Assembly: GCF_900094545.1 (NCBI RefSeq)
Contig: NZ_FMAH01000040.1
Location: forward strand, 1-59,897
DNA from: Martinezella miluonensis
GTDB taxonomy: Bacteria; Pseudomonadota; Alphaproteobacteria; Rhizobiales; Rhizobiaceae
DNA: 59,897 bases
Reading direction: 5' to 3'
Part shown: positions 1 to 6,592 of the stretch, piece after piece
Position numbering within the stretch: the first letter of the stretch is position 1
How the letters are laid out: every line of letters begins with the position of its first letter
Position numbers and translations under genes: made by a program
Notes under the pieces: model-generated
The model's input: the letters and a program-made list of their open reading frames with translations, nothing else
What the model was told of the DNA's origin: nothing
Database searches by the model: none

Positions 1-419
1 CGTGCGGTCGGCACGCGTGCGCCGATCCTGGTTGAAGCGAAGGCCAATGCCCGCTCCCTCTCGGCGTTGTAAGCAACGCCTGCCGGGCAAGGGGATCGCT
101 GGATTTCGTCCATGATCAGTTTGCCTGCGGCAGACGCTTCCGCGTTCTCAACATTGTCGATGATGTGACGCGCGAATGCCCGGCGGCAATCCCGGACACA
201 TCTATCTCCGGTCGACGTGTTGCTCGAGAACTGACGACGCTGATTGAACGACGCGGTAAGCCAAAAATGATTGTCTCCGACAACGGCACCGAACTCACGT
301 CGAATGCCATCCTCGCCTGGTCGAAAGATCACAAGGTCGAATGGCACTACATCGCGCCAGGAAAGCCGATGCAGAATGGCTATGTCAAAACCACCGAGGC
401 TCTAATCGCCGCCGGATGA
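1..419 (+). pseudogene. IS3-family transposase OrfB (DDE integrase core), broken
   Basis: The reading frame from about 96 to 386 encodes the integrase core of IS3-family OrfB: LDFVHDQ, then RVLNIVDDVTREC, then IVSDNGTEL and KPMQNGY. The two DDE aspartates are visible in LDF and SDN. The bases before it encode GTRAPILVEAKANAR in another register. Between the two parts lies about 40 bp containing a GGCGTTG/CAACGCC hairpin and an in-frame TAA near 70. The catalytic glutamate block that should follow NGYV (ESFNGR...) is missing, and the frame jumps to a short tail ending at 419. Insert and deletion make this a dead copy. The longest intact frame starts at a GTG at 165. Confidence 0.8.
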
Positions 420-437
420 AAGTTCAGTGGCAGGTCA
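1..437 (+). mobile_element. Remnant of an IS3-family insertion sequence (right part)
   Basis: The stretch carries the integrase-core part of an IS3-family transposase and ends in AGTGGCAGGTCA. Read on the minus strand this is TGACCTGCC..., which resembles rhizobial IS3-family terminal repeats, so I place the right end at 437. The element continues off the left edge. It is broken by an internal insert near 55-93 and by a deletion after about 386, so it cannot move by itself. The exact end is inferred from terminus resemblance, not from a target-site duplication. Confidence 0.65.
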
Positions 438-713
438 CTGCCAATCATCTGTAAGGCCGAGCTCCACAAGCGTTTCCAAGAGCGCATCCCACACCCCTTG
501 CTCAGCCCAGCGGCGGAACCGGACATAGACGGAATTCCACTTTCCGTATCGCTCATGCATATCCCGCCACGGGCAACCCACCCGAAGGACGTGCAACATA
601 CCATTCATGAACTGGCGGTTATCATGCGAGGGACGGGATTTGCGCCCACGCTCTGCCGGAAGAAGCGGCTCCACAATCCGCCATTCCGCGTCGGTTAGGT
701 CTCCACGTGCCAT
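435..713 (-). pseudogene. IS5-family transposase first ORF (DUF4096-like), truncated
   Basis: This 92-residue frame begins MARGDLTDAEWRIVEPLLP and contains GCPWRDMHERYGKWNSVYVRF, the usual N-terminal domain of IS5-family (IS427/IS1031-like) transposases. AGGAGG lies 5 bases before the ATG at 713. The protein stops directly after GLTDDWQ, where family members normally continue HMIDST into the DDE part. The stop codon is supplied by the terminal bases of the neighbouring IS3 remnant, so the IS5 copy was probably cut by that element. The catalytic half is absent from the window, so no transposition activity is expected. Confidence 0.8.
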
Positions 714-775
714 CGCTGCCTCCTAAAAAGCAGTCTTGAATCAGACCTCAACTGATTTGAGAAGACACTTTGTCA
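438..775 (-). mobile_element. Fragment of an IS5-family insertion sequence
   Basis: The sequence surrounding the truncated DUF4096-like ORF belongs to one IS5-family element. Its preserved outer end lies right of the start codon, in the stretch ending near 775 (GTTGACAAAGTGTC on the minus strand). The other side is cut at 437/438 by the IS3 remnant. The outer boundary is approximate because no second terminal repeat is present for comparison. Confidence 0.5.
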
Positions 776-804
776 ACATGACCTAGTCGTTGTCCGTAGC
801 TTCC

Positions 805-876
805 CTACCTCAAGTGCTCCTCGATCAGCTCCCGAGGCGCGGCGCTAGCGCATAGGATGGCGAGGTCGTCGCTCAT
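805..876 (-). CDS. Possible 23-residue ORF after the secreted-protein gene
   Basis: A short frame MSDDLAILCASAAPRELIEE... starts at an ATG that overlaps the stop of the upstream gene (ATGA at 873-876), the arrangement of translationally coupled genes. It ends only 30 bp before the IS5 fragment. It may be the start of a gene cut by that insertion, or a chance frame. I recognise no family. Confidence 0.2.
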   Translation of the reverse strand: MSDDLAILCASAAPRELIEEHLR

Positions 877-1208
877 TTGCAGGTCATCTTCCCTTCCATG
901 CAGGCATTCCCGACGGCTATTGCTGCGCATCCAAAATAGGATTGATTGCCCGTGATCATCGTCGAGGACATCAGCGTTACACAAGATGCCTGTGCGTCTT
1001 CCGGGACAATCGCCCACTTAGCTTTCAGCTTTTCTCCATAGGATTTTTCGGCTTGCATGCAGGAGTCGTAAATTGTCTTTTTCGTGCTGTCCGAAAACAT
1101 CGCAGTAGTCGATTGGTAGTATCTGTCGCTGTCTATCATCGGCAGTTCTGCGCAAAAAGCGTTTGATGAGAGGAAGGCGACAAAGATCAATGGTATTTTG
1201 CAGCGCAT
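873..1208 (-). CDS. Small secreted cysteine-containing protein, function unknown
   Basis: The 111-residue product begins with a signal peptide (MRCKIPLIFVAFLSSNAFCA, cleavage likely before ELPMI). The mature part has five cysteines in a pattern seen in small rhizobial periplasmic proteins: CMQAEKSYGEKLKAKW, a VPEDAQASC segment, then FGC and NACMEGK. The cysteine pairs suggest disulfides in the periplasm. It is the first intact gene right of the IS5 fragment and may overlap a tiny downstream ORF. There is no enzymatic motif and I do not assign a function. Confidence 0.6.
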   Translation of the reverse strand: MRCKIPLIFVAFLSSNAFCAELPMIDSDRYYQSTTAMFSDSTKKTIYDSCMQAEKSYGEKLKAKWAIVPEDAQASCVTLMSSTMITGNQSYFGCAAIAVGNACMEGKMTCK

Positions 1209-1515
1209 GACAGAGGCCTCACATCCTCGTAAACCTGCCTACGACGCGGCCGACGATCACATGCTCGCTTCGCTCTATGCGAGTAAGATTGCTGCGGCGA
1301 CAGTGAGAGTCAAGCTGCCGCCTAATATCGTTCGGCGTTGCAGAGCAGCTACAGCTTCACGTTTTCCATTCGTCAGACCTTAAGGTCGCCCAATCGTTAC
1401 TTGGGCGAGCTATACCGCATCACAGTGGCCCCGGCACTTGCTGAAACTCCGATCTTTATTCTAAAGGACGAGTCGAGGCCGGCTATCCATTCCGCTGCAT
1501 CACAGATTCAACGGA
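1209..1515. other. Gene-free stretch of 307 bp
   Basis: I see no convincing gene here. The short frames lack ribosome sites and family features. A 7-bp hairpin, CGCCCAA (1387-1393) with TTGGGCG (1401-1407), is present without a T-run. The stretch separates two genes transcribed away from each other, so it presumably holds their promoters. Confidence 0.4.
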
Positions 1516-2184
1516 TTGTCAGAAGGCGTTGATAAATTACCGTCGGAATTTGCTGGACGACCGAAATTGGCGCGTAAGACTGCTATTATCATCGGCAATG
1601 GAAGGCTGGAGCGTGATCTTTCCAAGATCATTGACGCCGCCGAATTTGTCATGCGCTTTAACGAGCCGAACCTCTCGGACGACAGGAGCGGCTCGCGCAC
1701 GGATGTGCTCATGCTGGCCGCCTCGAGCAAAGCTCTGCATCGGCGGATGATCGAGCCGGCCTTTTTGGAAAATGCGGCGCTCAAGTCCGCAAAGATACTG
1801 ATGCTTGCCTACCATCCCGAGATCATCCGCAAATATCACCCTCGGCCCAACATCTTCCAGCGCCTGCAGGGGCGGAGGGCCGATTGGACATTGCAGGCAA
1901 TTGAGCTTATGGGGCATGCCGGCAAGGAGATCCGCATCATGCCGCCGCAATTCTATGCGAAGGGCTGCGCGGAACTCGGCATTGCGCCGAACCAGATGCG
2001 CACCGTCTTTCCAAGCACTGGCTTCCTCGGCATTTGTTATGCCCTGGCCAATTTCTCCGCCTCCGACTGGGATATCCGCCTATGCGGCTTCGGTTGGAAG
2101 GGGTGGAGGCGGCACAACTGGCAGGGTGAGCGTGCCTGGGTCGAGGACAAGTTAGCCAGCGGCCGCATTGGGGTGCTTGCATAA
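1516..2184 (+). CDS. GT29/sialyltransferase-like protein, the family often named 'urease operon accessory protein'
   Basis: The 222-residue protein has IIIGNGRLERDLSKIID, AAEFVMRFNEPNL, RTDVLML, FPSTGFLGICYAL and LCGFGWKGWRRHNW. The opening IxGNG, the MRFN block and the PSTGF block resemble bacterial members of glycosyltransferase family 29. In rhizobia this family is commonly annotated as a urease operon accessory protein because relatives sit near ure genes; none is in this window. The start used is a TTG; the conserved part begins near residue 17. It has no signal peptide, so it is probably cytoplasmic. Acceptor and donor are unknown. Confidence 0.65.
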   Translation: MSEGVDKLPSEFAGRPKLARKTAIIIGNGRLERDLSKIIDAAEFVMRFNEPNLSDDRSGSRTDVLMLAASSKALHRRMIEPAFLENAALKSAKILMLAYHPEIIRKYHPRPNIFQRLQGRRADWTLQAIELMGHAGKEIRIMPPQFYAKGCAELGIAPNQMRTVFPSTGFLGICYALANFSASDWDIRLCGFGWKGWRRHNWQGERAWVEDKLASGRIGVLA

Positions 2185-2211
2185 GCCAAGCGACATCATT
2201 CCCCTATGGAT

Positions 2212-2829
2212 TCAATGGTCCCAACTAAACTCGGATAGACCTTTATCGGTATCGACAGTGACGGAAAGCGGGTTGCATTCGAAAGAGCCGACAGCGAACC
2301 TTTCTCCATAGGTTAAAGTTGATTCGTTGTTGGGTAGCTCTGGCATGGTAAGCCTTGCGGTGTACCTGCAGTTGCCGCGATTGACGGTCACGGATTTGAT
2401 CGTCACGCTGTCGTTCAACGATGTTATGACCACAGACCAGTTATCGTCTGCAACTCCATTGGCAAGCATCAGCGCAGATGGGAGATTATATTTTTGCGCT
2501 ATGAGGCCGCTGCTTCCAGAGGGCTCGAACTCCGCAGTTTGCGCTCCTGCCGGGGTATCAAGAACCACCTCGATAGGATCGCAGTAATATGTGCCGGCAA
2601 AAATGCTCTCACCGAATTTCAGCGAGACTGGCAACGGGACGCCGCCGCCATGCTGACACCCGCGATTTACATCAACGTGGTCGATTCTTAGGTTATCGAT
2701 CTTTGAGACAATTCGTACATCCCAAAATCGAATATCGCCCCCTTGCGGCTGCTTATCCACGATGAACGTGTCATCGGCGAGAGCCGGGAAAGCCAATACA
2801 GAAAAGGCAATGCAAGTCGCCACGCGCAT
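2212..2829 (-). CDS. Secreted protein with a duplicated domain, function unknown
   Basis: Starting at the ATG at 2829, the 205-residue product opens with a signal peptide (MRVATCIAFSVLAFPALA). The rest is two similar units of roughly 65 residues. Unit one has DNLRIDHVDVNRGC then LKFGESIFAGTYYCDPIEVV; unit two has DSVTIKSVTVNRGNC then LTYGERFAVGSFECNPLSVT. Each unit keeps NRG-C, a YGE/FGE turn and a Y/F-x-C-[DN]-P motif, so each probably has one disulfide. The pattern suggests a beta-rich periplasmic protein that arose by tandem duplication. An upstream in-frame ATG at 2865 would spoil the signal peptide. Confidence 0.6.
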   Translation of the reverse strand: MRVATCIAFSVLAFPALADDTFIVDKQPQGGDIRFWDVRIVSKIDNLRIDHVDVNRGCQHGGGVPLPVSLKFGESIFAGTYYCDPIEVVLDTPAGAQTAEFEPSGSSGLIAQKYNLPSALMLANGVADDNWSVVITSLNDSVTIKSVTVNRGNCRYTARLTMPELPNNESTLTYGERFAVGSFECNPLSVTVDTDKGLSEFSWDH

Positions 2830-2919
2830 GGACGTTCTCCGAATGAGATCATCATGGCAGCGCACGCGCGAATGTCGATGGAAGTAATTCGCGTTATGGC
2901 TGCAGTCGAACGGATTTTC

Positions 2920-3114
2920 TCAATCCTCAGCCTTGAATGGCTCTCGTCCGAGGACCTTTGCGATTTTCCGCCAATCATAGCTGCCCATACCGGGGATACG
3001 CAAAACGTCGGCGGTGCTCAGATGCCCAAGGTCTTCAACTGTCTCATAGCCAAGCCCAGTCAGCTCCCGGAGAAGCCAGGGCTTGAGTTTCAGGTCGGCG
3101 AGTTTTGTCTTCAT
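2920..3114 (-). CDS. Small helix-hairpin-helix-like protein resembling the RNA polymerase alpha C-terminal fold
   Basis: The 64-residue product reads LLRELTGLGYETVEDL then LSTADVLRIPGMGSYDWRKI. This is the arrangement of the helix-hairpin-helix DNA-binding fold found in the alpha subunit C-terminal domain and in many phage proteins. Its ATG overlaps the stop of the preceding gene (ATGA at 3111-3114), and it is last in a tight minus-strand operon of small genes. A DNA-binding or polymerase-touching role is plausible but not shown. Confidence 0.55.
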   Translation of the reverse strand: MKTKLADLKLKPWLLRELTGLGYETVEDLGHLSTADVLRIPGMGSYDWRKIAKVLGREPFKAED

Positions 3115-3275
3115 GCGCTAAAAGAAACAGATCGATGCGACATAATCAAGATAATGCTTATGCAAATTAGAGTTGCTATCAATGTCCGCAGGTCGATCTG
3201 CGCTAGGACGCTGGTAGTCTTCGCGGCCCGGATGATGCGCTCGATATCGGCTTGGCGGAAGGCGGCTCTAGTCAT
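3111..3275 (-). CDS. Short phage-like protein, paralogue of the neighbouring 57-residue protein
   Basis: Starting at the ATG at 3275 the product is 54 residues and begins MTRAAFRQADIERIIRAAK. This matches the opening of the upstream neighbour (MTKRAFISQADLQRMAKVAK). Its C-terminal half is different and hydrophobic (LIATLICISIILIM), unlike the VEIDGK segment of the neighbour, so it may be a frameshifted or recombined copy. A longer in-frame ATG at 3365 overlaps the neighbour and looks wrong. The stop overlaps the next start. This MT-x-x-AF-x-QAD-x-x-R family is frequent in rhizobial prophages; its role is unknown to me. Confidence 0.45.
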   Translation of the reverse strand: MTRAAFRQADIERIIRAAKTTSVLAQIDLRTLIATLICISIILIMSHRSVSFSA

Positions 3276-3294
3276 GGTCTCGGAGTGACATCCA

Positions 3295-3468
3295 TTAGAG
3301 ACAGATGTCCTCGTCTTCTTCCATATCCTCCCTATGATCGGCGGGGACATATGGCGAAACCCCAACCTTCTTCCCGTCGATCTCCACCCATACCGTCACG
3401 CCCTCAAGTTTCGCGACTTTGGCCATTCGCTGCAGGTCGGCTTGGCTGATGAATGCTCGTTTGGTCAT
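3295..3468 (-). CDS. Small phage-like protein (QAD-x-x-R family), function unknown
   Basis: The 57-residue protein starts at the ATG at 3468, overlapping the stop of the upstream gene by ATGA, and ends in an acidic tail (DHREDMEEDEDICL). MTKRAFISQADLQRMAKVAK is followed by VTVWVEIDGKKVGVSPY. Short proteins of this layout, an N-terminal helix then a VEID strand, are common near replication or early regions of rhizobial phages and integrated elements. That link is from memory of the family type. No catalytic motif is visible. Confidence 0.55.
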   Translation of the reverse strand: MTKRAFISQADLQRMAKVAKLEGVTVWVEIDGKKVGVSPYVPADHREDMEEDEDICL

Positions 3469-3833
3469 TTCTCTTTGAGCCTTAACTTTGCACGCTGTGC
3501 AGCCTTCGCGGCGCGTTTGCTCGCCGCCTCCGCATCGCATTTTTCACGCAGCAGTCTCAGTTTGAGCTTTACAGCCTCTTGGGCGGTCATCTGAGGTGCG
3601 GGCGGCGTAGTCTTGCGCATTTCCCGCGGCTCAGGGCCTTTGTCGGTGCATTTCTCAATCATGCGCTTTATGCCGTTGCGCGTGACGAAATCCTTATTCG
3701 CAATCCGGATAATCTCAAGATTGCCTTTTCGATGCTCTGTCCGCAAACTCGATTTCGTCAAATGGCCACCAAGAAAAACTCGGCATGCCTTTGATAGTGG
3801 AATTGGATCATCATCGCCAATTTCCTCGGACAT
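3465..3833 (-). CDS. Phage-related protein with an excisionase-like N-terminus and lysine/arginine-rich tail
   Basis: The 122-residue protein opens DDDPIPLSKACRVFLGGHLTKSSLRTEHRKG, which looks like a short helix-turn-helix of the excisionase/MerR-like type: 'IPLSKACRVFLGG' as the helix pair and 'SSLRTEHRKGNLEIIRI' as the wing. The second half, from about residue 75, is a highly charged helical segment (KLKLRLLREKCDAEAASKRAAKAAQRAKLRLKEK). It is first in the minus-strand four-gene operon and is coupled to the next gene by ATGA. DNA binding is inferred from composition and layout only. Confidence 0.5.
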   Translation of the reverse strand: MSEEIGDDDPIPLSKACRVFLGGHLTKSSLRTEHRKGNLEIIRIANKDFVTRNGIKRMIEKCTDKGPEPREMRKTTPPAPQMTAQEAVKLKLRLLREKCDAEAASKRAAKAAQRAKLRLKEK

Positions 3834-3910
3834 TCAGAATACCTCCCGTTTTTTCCCTCCGGCGGCAAATCCTCGAATGACATTTCGAATTGCCCTCCTT
3901 TGCACATTCG

Positions 3911-4150
3911 CTATTTCGCAAGCCGCACGCCTGGGCCGCCATTTAAGGTCTCACCGTCGCCGAGAAAAGTTACACCTGCACCCTCTAGCGCCCGGCGAAT
4001 GGCGGCTAGATTGTTCACAGAGGGCAGGCGGCGCCCCTTCTCGAAGTCCCGGACGGTGCTCTCACTGAGGTTTGATTCTTTGGCGAGGTAGGTTTGCGAC
4101 CAATTGAGAAGGCCCCGTGCTGCGCGAGATTGTTCGGATGTGATTGTCAT
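3911..4150 (-). CDS. XRE-family repressor (Cro/C1-type helix-turn-helix)
   Basis: The 79-residue protein (start MTITSEQSRAARGLLNWSQ at 4150) is almost wholly one XRE helix-turn-helix domain: SRAARGLLNWSQTYLAKES, NLSESTVRDFEKGRRLPSV and NNLAAIRRALEGAG. It ends GVTFLGDGETLNGGPGVRL, a tail common in rhizobial solitary XRE proteins. It is divergent from the 395-residue unknown gene, and three AAACGAAAA-type sites lie between them, so it probably represses itself and that gene. An upstream ATG at 4171 falls inside the first site and is less likely. Confidence 0.8.
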   Translation of the reverse strand: MTITSEQSRAARGLLNWSQTYLAKESNLSESTVRDFEKGRRLPSVNNLAAIRRALEGAGVTFLGDGETLNGGPGVRLAK

Positions 4151-4170
4151 AAAAAGGCATCCTTTCACCA

Positions 4171-4247
4171 TTTTCGTTTAACACAAACGAAAATCGTTGA
4201 CATGCGGTAAAATTCGCGCTTTCTATCAGAAATAAACGAAAACCGTT
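4171..4247. promoter_or_regulatory. Three candidate operator sites for the XRE repressor
   Basis: Three copies of one motif lie in the divergent promoter region: TTTTCGTTT at 4171-4179 (inverted), AACGAAAATCGTT at 4186-4198 and AACGAAAACCGTT at 4235-4247. The middle copy is a perfect inverted repeat (AACGA-AAA-TCGTT) and the third differs by one base. Spacing from the middle to the third site is 49 bp. Such repeated palindromes beside a small XRE gene are typical autoregulatory operators; binding is inferred. Confidence 0.6.
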
Positions 4248-4265
4248 AAAACTGTGGAGAAGATC

Positions 4266-5453
4266 ATGCGGAACCATGCTGTTGCGGCCGCCGGCGGAGC
4301 TGTGCCTGTGGGAAACATACTGGCGAGTTTGCGGGATATGCTGAAGTCAGGGGATGTGGGGGGTGCCTTATCGCTTTTGGACACGGAGCCAGAATCCCAT
4401 CAAGCCGAAAGCCCTCTTTCTAAACTCTATGCTGCCTGGCAAAGTGCCTTTAACAACTGGGTAAACAGCGTTTCTCGTGACGAGGATCTGCCCGAAGGCC
4501 CTCTCCATGATGCATGTGAGGAAGCATTTGCGGCTCTACTATCCTGTCAGTGCCACTCGGCAGAAGAAGTTCAGCTTAAACTCGCATACTTTAGCCTGGA
4601 TCGCGATTTGAGAGATTGGGACGTCTATTATTCTGCCGCGTTAATCAACACACTACGGATAGATGCCGCGAAGATCAAACACCCTGAACGTAGGGTCTCA
4701 CCTTCTGGAAATATTCCAATCCTCTACGATGAATGGTTGGCCGTTCGGAACCGAGACATTGCGCCTCAGACGGAGGAGGAGGCCGAAGCCGGATATGAGA
4801 AATATGCGGACCTACAGTCGCGGATTATCGCTGCTGAGCCGCAGACGCCTAGCGACGTCGCCATTCAATTCCTCGTCGATACCGACGACGCCGATAGCAG
4901 TTATTCCAAAATTTTTTTGGAGCGTATTCGCCAGATCAGCCAGTCTGCGACCCCACTTGCGAATCGGAATCTGATGAGCACCCAGCACCTCAACCTCACA
5001 GAAGCAATGGGTCGTCTCGGCGACCTCCTCAACGAGGCAGCAGCAATCGTTCGCGACAACCCCGAGCTTAAGATCGATCGCATCGCGGTCAATGAGCATG
5101 GTGTCCACACGTTCATCAAAAACGCCGCCCTCGCACCACAAAGCTATCTTACCGAAGCTATAGCCAGCTACAAAAAAGCCCAGCGAGCTTGGTGGACACT
5201 GTGCAGAGTTAGCGATGATACCGACGACAGTCGCGAATGGCATGCGTACGAGGCAGCGGCAGACGACGTCCTTTATCATCCTTGCCGAAATCTTGATGAG
5301 GTGCGGGAGAAGGCGCGCTTTATTACCTCGAACGACAACGCTTTCGATAGCCTTCGGAACTGCTATCTACCGGATGGAACGGCGGTCCTTGTGCAATTCC
5401 TTCGCTCACTCTTGGGCAATCCTGTCGACAATGGGCCGATAACGTCCAGCTAG
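4266..5453 (+). CDS. Unknown 395-residue helical protein with three internal repeats, controlled with the XRE gene
   Basis: GGAGA five bases upstream supports the ATG at 4266 over a GTG 12 bp earlier. I do not recognise the product. It is acidic, predicted helical and has no signal peptide or membrane segment. Three segments share a layout of an aromatic helix followed by A-x-x-[IL]-x-x-x-x-[CP]-x-[ST]-x-[ED]-[ED]-V. Their cores start near residues 83 (ACEEAFAALL), 180 (YADLQSRIIA) and 328 (YEAAADDVLY), counting from this ATG. The gene is divergent from the small XRE repressor. Its stop lies 101 bp from the tRNA-Arg 3' end, so it may be the last gene of the island. Confidence 0.6.
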   Translation: MRNHAVAAAGGAVPVGNILASLRDMLKSGDVGGALSLLDTEPESHQAESPLSKLYAAWQSAFNNWVNSVSRDEDLPEGPLHDACEEAFAALLSCQCHSAEEVQLKLAYFSLDRDLRDWDVYYSAALINTLRIDAAKIKHPERRVSPSGNIPILYDEWLAVRNRDIAPQTEEEAEAGYEKYADLQSRIIAAEPQTPSDVAIQFLVDTDDADSSYSKIFLERIRQISQSATPLANRNLMSTQHLNLTEAMGRLGDLLNEAAAIVRDNPELKIDRIAVNEHGVHTFIKNAALAPQSYLTEAIASYKKAQRAWWTLCRVSDDTDDSREWHAYEAAADDVLYHPCRNLDEVREKARFITSNDNAFDSLRNCYLPDGTAVLVQFLRSLLGNPVDNGPITSS

Positions 5454-5554
5454 TTCCCGTACATTACTTCCCGCATTGGGGGAACAGAAGGGGGATGTCG
5501 ACTTTACGACCATCTCACTTGTGAAGCAAAAACAAATGGTTAGGTGAAAAAGAT

Positions 5555-5631
5555 TGGCGCACCCGACAGGATTCGAACCTGTGACCTTTGGAATCGGAAT
5601 CCAACACTCTATCCAGCTGAGCTACGGGTGC
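5555..5631 (-). tRNA. tRNA-Arg(CCG)
   Basis: Read on the minus strand, 77 bases fold as a full tRNA: acceptor GCACCCG with CGGGTGC, D arm GCTC-AGCTGGATA-GAGT, anticodon stem TTGGA/TCCAA around loop TTCCGAT (anticodon CCG) and T arm ACAGG-TTCGAAT-CCTGT. CCA is encoded. The 3' end points toward the accessory region at 1-5554, the side on which tRNA-integrating islands lie. Confidence 0.97.
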
Positions 5632-5742
5632 ACGCCTTAGGCGGGTTGAATCGCCTGTCCGATGGCTGGTTCTTAGCCTAGGAAGCGCTTGGCATCAATG
5701 CGGAAAATTCAGGAAAGCGCATATCGGAGGTTATGAATGAAA

Positions 5743-5771
5743 AAGGCCGCGGGCTTTTGGGCCGCGGCCTT
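5743..5771 (-). terminator. Intrinsic terminator of the xylose operon
   Basis: AAGGCCGCGG (5743-5752) pairs with CCGCGGCCTT (5762-5771) around a 9-base loop. On the minus strand the stem is followed by TTTTTCATTC. It lies 24 bp beyond the stop of xylG. Confidence 0.8.
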
Positions 5772-5794
5772 GTTTCATGTGCGGTCGTTTCGGC

Positions 5795-6577
5795 TTATTC
5801 CCTCATCGCGCCAGGGCCGGGAATAGCCTTTGGCGGGACCTTGCCGAGGATGATCATGCCGAGGACTTCGTCCTTGGTGACGTCTTCGGTGCGGGCGTGG
5901 CCGACGACCTGGCCGTTTTTCATGACGGACACGCGGTCGGCGAGGTCGAAGACGTCATGGATATCATGGCTGATGAGGAAGATGCCGATGCCTTCCTTCT
6001 TCAGCTGCTTGATCAGCTCGCCGACCTGGGCCGTTTCCTGCGGACCGAGGGCAGCCGTCGGCTCGTCCATGATCAGGATGCGAGCATCGAAGAGGATGGC
6101 GCGGGCGATCGCCACCGACTGGCGCTGGCCGCCGGAAAGCGCTTTCACCGGCTCCTTGAAGCGCTTGAAGTTGGGGTTCAGGCGGCCCATGACCTCTCGC
6201 GCCTTGGCTTCCATGGCGACATCGTCGAGCGTGCCCCAGCGGGTCTGCAGCTCGCGGCCGAGATAGAGGTTGGCGGCGGCGTCGACGTTATCGGCGACGG
6301 CGAGCGTCTGGTAGATCGTCTCGATGCCGTATTTCTTGGCGTCGCGCGGGCTGCGTATATCGACGGTTTCGCCGTTGATCAGGATATCGCCGCTATCGCG
6401 CTTATAGGCGCCGGAGAGGATCTTGATCAGGGTCGATTTGCCGGCGCCGTTATGACCGAGAAGGGCGACGACTTCGCCGGGGTAGAGGTCCACCGAGGCG
6501 TTGTCGACCGCGTGGATGCCGCCGAAGGCGATGGAAATGTTCTTCATTTCCACAAGCGGAGTGGTTTTATCCGTCAT
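5795..6577 (-). CDS. xylG: Sugar ABC transporter ATP-binding protein, probably D-xylose (XylG-type)
   Basis: The 260-residue ATPase has one nucleotide-binding domain: Walker A GHNGAGKST near residue 42, signature LSGGQRQSVAIARA and Walker B ILIMDEPTAALG. Many sugar importers of this class (MglA, RbsA, GguA) carry two fused domains of about 500 residues; this one is single, like rhizobial FrcA and XylG. It is third after the binding protein and permease genes, 15 bp after the permease stop. Xylose is assigned from the XylF-like binding protein and the divergent ROK regulator, so the substrate is inferred. Confidence 0.85.
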   Translation of the reverse strand: MTDKTTPLVEMKNISIAFGGIHAVDNASVDLYPGEVVALLGHNGAGKSTLIKILSGAYKRDSGDILINGETVDIRSPRDAKKYGIETIYQTLAVADNVDAAANLYLGRELQTRWGTLDDVAMEAKAREVMGRLNPNFKRFKEPVKALSGGQRQSVAIARAILFDARILIMDEPTAALGPQETAQVGELIKQLKKEGIGIFLISHDIHDVFDLADRVSVMKNGQVVGHARTEDVTKDEVLGMIILGKVPPKAIPGPGAMRE

Positions 6578-6592
6578 GGTTCAGAATTCCTT

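Noticed and set aside
1..5554. Direct repeat of the tRNA-Arg 3' end (attachment site)
   Set aside because: No second copy of the ACAGGTTCGAATCCTGT region was seen inside the window, so only the tRNA side of a possible island can be proposed.
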